From JADHUC01 sp964617665 (lineage in GTDB: Bacteria > Planctomycetota > Planctomycetia > Pirellulales > Pirellulaceae): a stretch of 7,859 nucleotides of DNA. Positions 1 to 5,842 of this stretch are shown here, piece after piece. The number at the start of each line of letters is the position of its first letter. Within the stretch, counting starts at the first letter, position 1. The notes beneath the pieces are model-generated. The model had not been told where the DNA came from and made no database searches. It saw only the letters and a program-made list of their open reading frames with translations. The stretch spans positions 1 through 7,859 of the forward strand of contig CAZUAH010000622.1 of NCBI GenBank assembly GCA_964617665.1, given 5' to 3'. The position numbers and the translations under genes are program-made.

Positions 1-10
1 GTGGAGTCCC

Positions 11-589
11 TCAAAATGATCCCCAATCGTGAAGAGAATCTGGGCCGCCGGAAACATCGTCCGTACCGTCGGGTTTCCCGTTCATATACAACCTCGCCGT
101 ACCGTCCTGTGTGTCAATAACGGCTGCGACGTGGGTCCAAACATCGACCGGCGCCTTCGCAAGGCTGCGAGCTTCTCGGCGGGGCGATTCGGCTTGCGCG
201 TTGTCGTAGATTTGAAATGCAACGGTCCCATCGGTATGCCTTACCAGCGACCATCGCCACGAACTCTGGCCCGGTTTCTCTTGGCTGCCGACGATGCCTT
301 CCAGCTTGCCGTCGCGTTCCGGTCGTATCCACACCGAGATCGTTTGTTGCGGAAAACTGTAACCTTGGTGGAGGAATTGTCCGCCGTCCACGTAGGCTGC
401 TTGGCCGTCAAAGCGTATGGCGCGGCCAAACTTGCCCTCTGCGGCCTGCGCTCCGTCGTTGTGAATCGACTGGACCACCGACGCCGTCGAGCCCCATGTC
501 GATTCGCCGTCGCCGTGCAGCAGGAATACGCACGACGTGTCGGGATCTGCAGCGATCAATACACAACAAGCGGCTATCGCGCTAATCAT
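11..589 (-). CDS. LamG-fold secreted protein, frame broken near left edge (3' part outside window)
   Basis: A concanavalin A-like/LamG (Laminin_G_3) domain protein, probably exported and carbohydrate- or surface-binding. The frame gives 192 residues. Visible hallmarks are LLHGDG at about 24-29, GKFGRAIRFDG near 52-62, TISVWIRPE near 83-91, and WTHVAAVID...ARLYMNGKPDG near 145-172. The start at 589 is supported by GGAGG at 601-605, 11 bases upstream. The N-terminus (MISAIAACCVLIAADPD) is a short hydrophobic stretch without positive charge, so it is a poor signal peptide and the start could be slightly wrong. The frame stops at 11-13, just where the conserved LxIG...FxG strand should come. The +1 frame instead reads ILFTIGDHFEGLH, the expected motif, and stays open to the edge. 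A one-base frameshift near positions 41-50, or a sequencing error there, is the simplest explanation, so the real gene continues left of the window. It is divergent from the ceramidase-like gene. Its substrate is unknown. Confidence 0.75.
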   Translation of the reverse strand: MISAIAACCVLIAADPDTSCVFLLHGDGESTWGSTASVVQSIHNDGAQAAEGKFGRAIRFDGQAAYVDGGQFLHQGYSFPQQTISVWIRPERDGKLEGIVGSQEKPGQSSWRWSLVRHTDGTVAFQIYDNAQAESPRREARSLAKAPVDVWTHVAAVIDTQDGTARLYMNGKPDGTDDVSGGPDSLHDWGSF

Positions 590-649
590 GGTTCCCCAAG
601 CCTCCGAGTCTTGCAGGCCAAGTAATCCCTGACTTTTGACTGTGCCTGT

Positions 650-678
650 TTCAATCAGCGGTCTTTTTACGCCATAAT
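650..678 (+). promoter_or_regulatory. weak candidate sigma70-type promoter
   Basis: TTCAAT at 650-655 and CATAAT at 673-678 are separated by exactly 17 bases. The -10 box matches the consensus at 5 of 6 positions, the -35 box at only 3 of 6. Transcription would start near 685 and give a 5' leader of about 50 bases before the ceramidase-like gene at 735. It lies in the divergent intergenic region where a promoter is required. Planctomycete promoters are poorly described, so this is only a candidate. Confidence 0.3.
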
Positions 679-716
679 GTCGGGCGACGCTACGCTGCGA
701 GGCACAAAACGATTTT

Positions 717-732
717 GAATCGGAGGAGATTC
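717..732 (+). promoter_or_regulatory. Shine-Dalgarno in the loop of a small hairpin
   Basis: GAATC (717-721) and GATTC (728-732) are perfect 5-base inverted arms around the loop GGAGGA, which is most of the ribosome-binding site GGAGGAG (722-728) for the ATG at 735. The site is strong and fixes the start of the ceramidase-like gene. The stem is short; whether it forms in RNA is inference. Confidence 0.45.
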
Positions 733-734
733 TC

Positions 735-2216
735 ATGTACACGCGAAGACGACCAGTCTCGGTTCTTTCGACGCTATCGGTGGTCCTGCTATGTGTCGTC
801 GCAGATTCGGCACCTGCAAACAAGGCATTCGCCGAAGAGAAGACGTTGCGTGCTGGTGCGTTTGCCATCGACATTACGCCGACGAAGCTCCCCGTGCCGA
901 TCAGCGGCGGGATCCTGCCACGGTTCACCTCCAACGTAAACGATCCGCTGCATGCCCGCTGTTTGGTGCTCGACGACGGGCAGGGGCAAGTGGCCATTGC
1001 GATCGTCGACAGCTTGATCGTTTCGCGCGAACAGGCCGACACGGCGAAAGAGCTTGCCAACCAGGCAACGGACATTCCAGCGAATCGAATTCTGATCGCG
1101 GCCACGCATACCCATTCCGCGCCGGCGGTGATGCCCGCGCACGCGACCGATCCGGACGAGGAATATGCGGAGTACATGGTAGGTCGGATCGCTAAAGGAA
1201 TCGCACGAGCGCAGAAAAATCTCCGACCTGCACGAATCGGATGGGCGATGGGTAAGGACGAAAAGAACGTGTTTTGTCGACGATACCTGATGAAACCTGG
1301 AACGGCCGCGAGCAATCCGTTCAGCGGAAAGGTGAACGACCGGGCTCAGATGAACCCAGGGCACAAGAACCCAAACAAGGTCAAACGGACTGGGCCGGCC
1401 GATACCGACGTGGCGGTCCTATCCGTGCAGACATTGGACGGGCAGCCGATCGCCTTGCTGTCCAACTACTCGACACACTACGTCGGAGCGCCGCCAATCT
1501 CGGCGGACTACTTCGCGGTGTTCTGCGAGAAGATCACCGAGAAAATCGGCGCCAAAGACGTATCGCCGCCCTTTGTCGGCATGCTGTCGAACGGTACCAG
1601 CGGTGATGCAAACTGCCTGGATTTCGATAGCACGGAGCGTCGCAAGTTCGATCGGTTTACGGTGGCCGAGGATGTCGCCAATGCCGCCTTCGAGGCGTAC
1701 AAGACGATCGATTATTACGACTGGGTGCCGTTGGTGATGGAAGAGCGGCTGTTGACACTCGGCGTGCGAATGCCCAGCGATGAAGAAGTCGCCAAAGCCA
1801 AGGCTGTAGTGGACAAGCTACCGAATGGTCTTCCGCGAAATACCACCGAGTCGTACGCCCGCGAGACGGTCTTGTTGGCCCAAATGCCGCCGACGCGCGA
1901 AATGAGACTGCAAGCGATCCGCATCGGCGAGTTGGGTATTACGGCTTTGCCGTACGAGGCTTTCGGCAGCACGGGGTTGGAGATCAAGAAGAGAAGCTCG
2001 CTGAAGCCCACGTTCAACGTCGACTTGGCAAACGGCTACTACGGATACTTGCCGTCACCGGACCAGCATGCGTTGGGGGGCTACACGACTTGGCGCGCCC
2101 GTACGAGTATGCTGGAAGTAGAAGCCGAGCCGAAAGTTGTGGCCACGATACTGGATATGTTAGACAACGTCGCCAAGCAGCGTGCGAACGAGAACTTGCG
2201 GAAGTCGAGCCGTTAA
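735..2216 (+). CDS. exported neutral/alkaline ceramidase-family hydrolase
   Basis: A 493-residue protein of the neutral/alkaline non-lysosomal ceramidase family, N-terminal domain type (PF04734-like). These are zinc-dependent amide hydrolases acting outside the cytoplasm. The N-terminus has three arginines, a hydrophobic core (about 8-23) and a plausible signal peptidase site after AFA33. The segment RAGAFAIDITP (39-49) matches the family start, followed by NDPLHARCLVLDDG. Likely metal ligands are visible: THTHSAP with H125/H127, NYSTHYVG with H248, E408 in LPYEAFG, and a tyrosine in NGYYGYLPS (433-441). The motif that in Pseudomonas ceramidase carries the nucleophilic serine (NxGxxSPN) appears here as NGTSGDAN (286-293), so true ceramidase activity is doubtful. 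The length is shorter than classical ceramidases (over 600 residues), consistent with loss of the C-terminal domain. The start is supported by GGAGGAG 6 bases upstream. It stands alone, with no co-oriented gene close upstream. The substrate is not predictable; an N-acyl lipid or another amide is possible. Confidence 0.88.
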   Translation: MYTRRRPVSVLSTLSVVLLCVVADSAPANKAFAEEKTLRAGAFAIDITPTKLPVPISGGILPRFTSNVNDPLHARCLVLDDGQGQVAIAIVDSLIVSREQADTAKELANQATDIPANRILIAATHTHSAPAVMPAHATDPDEEYAEYMVGRIAKGIARAQKNLRPARIGWAMGKDEKNVFCRRYLMKPGTAASNPFSGKVNDRAQMNPGHKNPNKVKRTGPADTDVAVLSVQTLDGQPIALLSNYSTHYVGAPPISADYFAVFCEKITEKIGAKDVSPPFVGMLSNGTSGDANCLDFDSTERRKFDRFTVAEDVANAAFEAYKTIDYYDWVPLVMEERLLTLGVRMPSDEEVAKAKAVVDKLPNGLPRNTTESYARETVLLAQMPPTREMRLQAIRIGELGITALPYEAFGSTGLEIKKRSSLKPTFNVDLANGYYGYLPSPDQHALGGYTTWRARTSMLEVEAEPKVVATILDMLDNVAKQRANENLRKSSR

Positions 2217-2226
2217 GCCGTGTAGG

Positions 2227-2246
2227 GAAACCTGCCAGCCGGTTTC
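2227..2246 (+). terminator. candidate hairpin after the ceramidase-like gene
   Basis: GAAACC (2227-2232) and GGTTTC (2241-2246) form a perfect 6-base stem with an 8-base loop, beginning 10 bases after the stop codon at 2214-2216. No T tract follows, so it is at best a weak intrinsic terminator or an RNA 3'-end stabiliser. Confidence 0.3.
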
Positions 2247-2410
2247 GTCGCAGTTTCGCAATACCATTAAGATTTCGGGCGCCCGGTTGTGGACACCCCG
2301 CGAAACCCGTTATGGTGGATATAGATTGAGGCGTCGGGTGTTTGACGGTCGGGCCGATGCTGGTACAAGGCCTGTCAAGCAGCCCTTGATCGAGTGGATG
2401 GAGACGGACG

Positions 2411-3007
2411 ATGCCGTCCAAGTTGCTTCGTCGACCAACGCTGATCCTTAACCGCAACTGGCAGCCGGTGAACGTTGCCACGGTGGCCAGGGCACTGGTG
2501 ATGCTGTGGAACGAGGTAGCTCGTGTGGTCGATCCCGGCGACTATCAACTCTATACGTGGGACGACTGGTCGAAGCTGAAGCCGGAGCCTGACGAGCCGT
2601 TCATTCAGGCAGTGCGTTTCAGGCTTCGGGCGCCGGAGGTCGTAACACTAAATGCATACGACCGCGTACCGGCCTGCACCGTCTCGTTCAGCCGACGCAA
2701 TATCTTCAAACGCGACAAGTACACGTGCCAGTACTGCGGTATTCAACCGGACGTCGAGGAGTTGACGGTCGACCACGTCGTCCCTCGATCAAAAGGGGGT
2801 ATCTCCAGTTGGGGCAATTGCGTGCTTGCATGCATCGGCTGTAACAAGCGAAAGGCAGATCGCACGCCGGCGCAGGCTCGCATGAAGCTTCGCAATCCGC
2901 CGGTCCGCCCACGATGGAACCTGTTGTACGCAGCGCACGACATGCGTATCGAAAGCTGGTCCAAGTTCATCAGCGAAGCGTACTGGAACGCGGAACTCGA
3001 GAAGTAG
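2411..3007 (+). CDS. HNH endonuclease (HNH_5 type)
   Basis: A 198-residue HNH endonuclease of the HNH_5 group. The N-terminal part (about 9-60) carries LILNRNWQPVNVATVARAL and a tryptophan-rich LYTWDDWSKL block, typical of this family. The nuclease domain spans about 95-152. It has a zinc-binding pair C106/C109 (CQYCG), the HNH core LTVDHVVPRSKGG with D121/H122, N136 (WGNCVLAC), and a second pair C141/C144 followed by NKRKADRTP. All expected catalytic and zinc residues are present, so it should be active on DNA. The ATG at 2411 has GGAG 7 bases upstream (2400-2403). It is followed on the same strand by the nuclease cassette, 81 bases before the next chosen start. Many planctomycetes carry such genes outside defence islands (from memory), so it may be a resident gene beside which the cassette sits. 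The cellular role is unknown. Confidence 0.88.
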   Translation: MPSKLLRRPTLILNRNWQPVNVATVARALVMLWNEVARVVDPGDYQLYTWDDWSKLKPEPDEPFIQAVRFRLRAPEVVTLNAYDRVPACTVSFSRRNIFKRDKYTCQYCGIQPDVEELTVDHVVPRSKGGISSWGNCVLACIGCNKRKADRTPAQARMKLRNPPVRPRWNLLYAAHDMRIESWSKFISEAYWNAELEK

Positions 3008-3014
3008 GGCGAGG

Positions 3015-3089
3015 ATGGCTGAGGTACAGTGGTTGCAGACACGCCGCAGCGAATCCGTCCCAAGCGGCTCTTCTCGCGGAACAGACTGA
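3015..3089 (+). other. possible 24-codon leader ORF, TGATG-coupled to the next gene
   Basis: An ATG at 3015 opens a 24-codon frame (MAEVQWLQTRR...) that ends with TGA at 3087-3089. That stop shares its A with the ATG at 3089, giving the TGATG overlap typical of translational coupling. Purine-rich GGGCGAGG immediately precedes the ATG but is too close to be an ideal ribosome site. No function is recognised. The overlap may be chance, especially as the downstream gene could start at GTG 3029 instead. Confidence 0.2.
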
Positions 3090-3754
3090 TGGATCAACCT
3101 GTCTATGTCCCTGAACAATTCCCCCAGCGGGAGTTCTGGATAGACCTCCTCAACAAATGGTGTGAACTTCTCAAGCGTTATGAAGCGGACAAATCAGACG
3201 TTGCCTACTGGCACGGTGAACGACCGTTGACAGGATTGCTTGGTGCTGCCGCCTGGACGCTATCGGGCGGCTGGAGTTTGGAGGAGTTCAGCACGAAGCG
3301 AGAGTCAGGGTCTGGTAAAGGGCCTGGACGCGGCGACCTGTGGATCGGACGGGGCGAGTCCAACGCAACCGTCGAAGCAAAGATCTACTGGGTTGGTGGG
3401 ACGATTCTCACGGCCAAAGAAGACTTGGGCAAAAGACTTGACGAAGCTGCGGAGCAGTTGCAGGCAGTGGGGAAGAAAAACCGCGAAGGTGATCCCGTAT
3501 CGGTATGTTACGTTGTGCCGTGGTACGATGTACCAGAAGGCAAGGACAGAGGCGTCAAAGCGATTAACGAGTTGGAGACCTGGGCACGAGGCGAATCCAT
3601 GGTAACGGCCAAGCACTTCGCTGCAACAGACGTGAGAACCAAGTCGAAGGGCAGTGAATATCCAGGAGTGCTGCTGGTAGCTGAGAAAGTGGAGTGGTCG
3701 ATTGCCAGAAAATCTCTAGGTTGCACGGAACTTGACAGCGAATCGGACAACTGA
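3089..3754 (+). CDS. uncharacterised PD-(D/E)XK-like nuclease candidate
   Basis: A 221-residue cytoplasmic protein that I do not recognise as a named family. It has no signal peptide or membrane segment. The signature GRGDLWI...ATVEAKIYW, with D83 and E96-x-K98, is the D-x(12)-ExK pattern of the PD-(D/E)XK restriction-endonuclease fold. It is preceded by a helix-like GERPLTGLLGAAAW block (43-56) and LEEFSTKR (64-71), whose E44 and E65/E66 could supply a further acidic ligand. A beta-strand VSVCYVVPWYD (137-147) follows a helix rich in E/K (108-131), as expected for that fold. An in-frame GTG at 3029, with GAGG 5 bases upstream, would add 20 basic, unconserved-looking residues. I prefer ATG 3089, but the choice is uncertain. 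It lies 24 bases before mrr on the same strand and probably shares its transcript. Likely role: nuclease or partner subunit of a restriction cassette (inference). Confidence 0.7.
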   Translation: MDQPVYVPEQFPQREFWIDLLNKWCELLKRYEADKSDVAYWHGERPLTGLLGAAAWTLSGGWSLEEFSTKRESGSGKGPGRGDLWIGRGESNATVEAKIYWVGGTILTAKEDLGKRLDEAAEQLQAVGKKNREGDPVSVCYVVPWYDVPEGKDRGVKAINELETWARGESMVTAKHFAATDVRTKSKGSEYPGVLLVAEKVEWSIARKSLGCTELDSESDN

Positions 3755-3778
3755 CGTGTAGCGACGATAGGAAACGCC

Positions 3779-4693
3779 ATGGCAATCCCAGACTTCCAAA
3801 CCTTGATGCTTCCGGTTCTGGAATACTTGTCTGATGGGCAAGAACGTCGAATGAAGGACGTCACGGAAGCCATCACTGAGCGATACGAACTTTCCGAGGA
3901 CGAACGACAAGAGTTGCTCCCGAGCAAGCAGACCCGCGTGATCGTTAACCGCGTAGCATGGGCGAAGTCCTACTTGAAGGAAGCGGGGCTAGTCGAACCG
4001 GTTCGCCGGGGCATTGTGCTGATTACTGATGCCGGCAGAAAGGTCCTTTCCGAGAACCCAGAAAAGATTGACATGAAGTACCTTGAACGCTTCCCCTCCT
4101 ATCTGGAGTTTCGGCAGCGTGGCAAGGAAACGACGAAGGAGAATGATCCACCAGAGCCAGTCGTCGAATCCTCCAGGACACCAGAGGAATTGATCGAAGA
4201 GTCGCACGAGGAGATCCGGGACGCCTTGATTGACGAAGTTCTGCAGACCGTGAAGGAAGCCTCCGACACGTTCTTCGAGCGTCTGGTTGTCAAGCTGCTT
4301 GTCGCCATGGGATATGGAGGTTCTATCGAGGACGCGGGAAAGGCAGTCGGCAAGTCCGGGGATGGCGGGATTGACGGCGTCATCAAGGAAGACAAGCTCG
4401 GCTTGGATGTCGTTGTGATCCAAGCCAAGCGTTGGACTTCAAATCACGTTGGACGCCCTGACGTCCAATCGTTTGCTGGAAGCATGGAAGCCTATCGGGC
4501 AAACAAAGGAGTGTTTATCACGACATCCGTCTTCTCCCAGCAAGCCAAAGACTACGTTCAGAAGATCCAACGCAAGATCGTCTTGATTGATGGCCCGACC
4601 CTCGCGGGTTTGATGATTGACCACGACATCGGCGTGACTCCGTATCGGGCGTTCACCCTGAAACGTTTGGATACGGACTTCTTTGAGGAGTAG
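3779..4693 (+). CDS. mrr: Mrr type IV restriction endonuclease
   Basis: A full-length Mrr, the modification-dependent enzyme that cuts methylated foreign DNA (methyladenine- or methylcytosine-containing) and in E. coli also responds to high pressure. It has 304 residues, the same length as I recall for E. coli Mrr. The N-terminal winged-helix domain (about 4-95) starts with IPDFQTLMLPVLEYL and contains VNRVAWAKSYLKEAGLVE. An acidic linker (about 115-155) leads to the Mrr_cat domain of PD-(D/E)XK fold (about 163-280). Its motifs are FFERLVVKLLVAMGYGG (165-181), GDGGIDG (194-200, catalytic D199) and VIQAKRW (213-219, Q215-x-K217), then VGRPDVQSFAGSM and GVFITTS. The tail LMIDHDIGV...LDTDFFEE parallels the E. 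coli end. All catalytic residues are intact. The start has AGGA 6 bases upstream. It is followed after 12 bases by an HNH nuclease gene. No methyltransferase accompanies it, fitting type IV restriction. Confidence 0.95.
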   Translation: MAIPDFQTLMLPVLEYLSDGQERRMKDVTEAITERYELSEDERQELLPSKQTRVIVNRVAWAKSYLKEAGLVEPVRRGIVLITDAGRKVLSENPEKIDMKYLERFPSYLEFRQRGKETTKENDPPEPVVESSRTPEELIEESHEEIRDALIDEVLQTVKEASDTFFERLVVKLLVAMGYGGSIEDAGKAVGKSGDGGIDGVIKEDKLGLDVVVIQAKRWTSNHVGRPDVQSFAGSMEAYRANKGVFITTSVFSQQAKDYVQKIQRKIVLIDGPTLAGLMIDHDIGVTPYRAFTLKRLDTDFFEE

Positions 4694-4705
4694 AAAGGCC
4701 TCGCC

Positions 4706-5551
4706 ATGACTGTGAGATACGACACCCCCCACAACGAAGCTTTCCTAGAACTGGGTGCCGTAAAACCAAGCCAGCACTGGTCGTCATTTGACGTCCCTCG
4801 CAAGCAGGCTCGAAGAGGAAAGGCAAACCTCTTTGTTACCACGATATGGAACTTCCATAGCACGAAGGATAGCCAAGGTCGCCGAACGCCGACTGAGGTG
4901 GCGATTGTCCAGGATCGAGCCGACGAAACGTTCTGGTATCGCATGCGGAAACCGCCGGTGACTACGACTCGCCTGACTGCTGTCGCCCACTGGGATGGTC
5001 TTCAATTGGCATTGAAGACCGGAATTCCGATTGTCGGCGTTCTCAAAGATGTACATACCGGCCACTGCTCTCTAGAACAAGTGTTCGACTGCAACTGCCC
5101 GAGATATGAGCCAGACGGTGAAGCGGTATGGCTCCAGCTTCACCCGCGTGGAGAAATTGAGTGTGAGGTGAGAGTCGACGACGTATTGAAGTCAACTAGC
5201 GAATCTCTGGAGGAATGGGATCAGCGATTCGCTGCTCAAGTCGAACGGGCGAGCCATCGAGACGAATTGGATCGCAAACGCCGACTGCAAGAGGCGTCCC
5301 CGATAGCCCGACGAGTCCAGTCTGTGACCATCGTATTCGAGCGAAACGCCGACGTAGTCGCCGAGGTGCTATTGCGGGCGGATGGAATCTGTGAATGGTG
5401 TCATCAACCCGCACCATTCATTCGACGATCTGATGGGACTCCATACCTCGAAGTCCACCACAGAATCCCACTTGCTGAGGGCGGAGAGGATACTGTAGAG
5501 AACGCGGTTGCCCTGTGCCCCAACTGTCACCGTCAAGCTCACTACGGGTAG
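4706..5551 (+). CDS. HNH endonuclease with unassigned N-terminal domain
   Basis: A 281-residue protein with a C-terminal HNH nuclease domain (about 215-281). It has C229/C232 (CEWC), PYLEVHHRIPLAEGG with H251/H252, N266 in TVENAVALCPNC, C271/C274 and H275/H279, ending at HYG. All zinc and catalytic residues are present, and the domain resembles McrA-like restriction HNH modules. Residues 1-160 form a separate region, joined by a charged, probably helical stretch (162-200, rich in E, R and D). This region begins YDTPHNEAFLELGAVKP and includes RRGKANLFVTTIW (36-48), GIPIVGVLKD (106-115) and a CSLEQVFDC block (121-129). I cannot name it. By analogy with ScoMcrA-type enzymes, which fuse SRA-like or sulfur-reading domains to HNH, it could read modified DNA, but that is inference. 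The start has AAAGG 7 bases upstream. The 12-base gap after mrr indicates one operon and a joint restriction function. Confidence 0.85.
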   Translation: MTVRYDTPHNEAFLELGAVKPSQHWSSFDVPRKQARRGKANLFVTTIWNFHSTKDSQGRRTPTEVAIVQDRADETFWYRMRKPPVTTTRLTAVAHWDGLQLALKTGIPIVGVLKDVHTGHCSLEQVFDCNCPRYEPDGEAVWLQLHPRGEIECEVRVDDVLKSTSESLEEWDQRFAAQVERASHRDELDRKRRLQEASPIARRVQSVTIVFERNADVVAEVLLRADGICEWCHQPAPFIRRSDGTPYLEVHHRIPLAEGGEDTVENAVALCPNCHRQAHYG

Positions 5552-5842
5552 CCGAGCGGTTTCGCGAGCGTGTATCGCAACGGCAGTCACGCGAAGACGC
5601 TCGTAAACGACTGTCCTGCACCAACCCATTCTCGCCGCCAGGAGTGACTTGTACCGCGTGTCCTCTGACGGGTCGGACCAAGGGGCCAACTGCTGGACGA
5701 GGCTTTGTAGGGCGGGAGCGGTTGCGTACCCAAACGAAGTCTCTTCGACCGCTACGTGCCGTCGAGTGGTTCGTTGGACAGAAGACCGGGACGTGCCTTT
5801 TGGGAACGACGCGTGAGTCGTTGCGGGGGACAAGCCAACTGG
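5552..5842. other. convergent intergenic region without a recognisable gene
   Basis: These 291 bases separate the end of the HNH gene from the end of the convergent propeller gene. Open frames exist on both strands, but their translations show no motif, no credible start signal and no resemblance to a family I know. I see no tRNA, attachment-site-like duplication or transposon end. Only weak inverted repeats are present, one of which is listed separately. Confidence 0.5.
5805..5822 (-). terminator. candidate hairpin after the propeller gene
   Basis: AACGAC (5805-5810) and GTCGTT (5817-5822) form a perfect 6-base stem with a 6-base loop, starting 20 bases beyond the stop of the minus-strand gene. 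No T run follows on either strand, so termination function is doubtful. Confidence 0.25.

Noticed and set aside
29..625. Plus-strand 198-codon frame opposite the LamG gene
   Set aside because: The translation shows no recognisable domain and mirrors the coding frame of the LamG gene on the other strand.
590..1315. Minus-strand open frame continuing upstream of the LamG start, making a 434-residue frame
   Set aside because: It lies antisense to the well-supported ceramidase-family gene and its translation is serine/arginine-rich without motifs. The GGAGG-supported start at 589 fits the LamG domain.
2280..2335. Possible promoter (TTGTGG ... TTATGG, or TATAGA) before the HNH_5 gene
   Set aside because: No pair of boxes with proper spacing matches the consensus well enough to report.
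3005..3085. tRNA-like look: GAGGATGGCTGAGG followed by CGAATCC, recalling a class II tRNA
   Set aside because: The acceptor ends do not pair, no anticodon stem can be drawn and the T-arm is incomplete. Any resemblance is short and probably chance.
5565..5603. Inverted repeat CGAGCGT / ACGCTCG just after the HNH gene
   Set aside because: The 7-base arms are separated by a 25-base loop and no T tract follows, so it is not a credible terminator.
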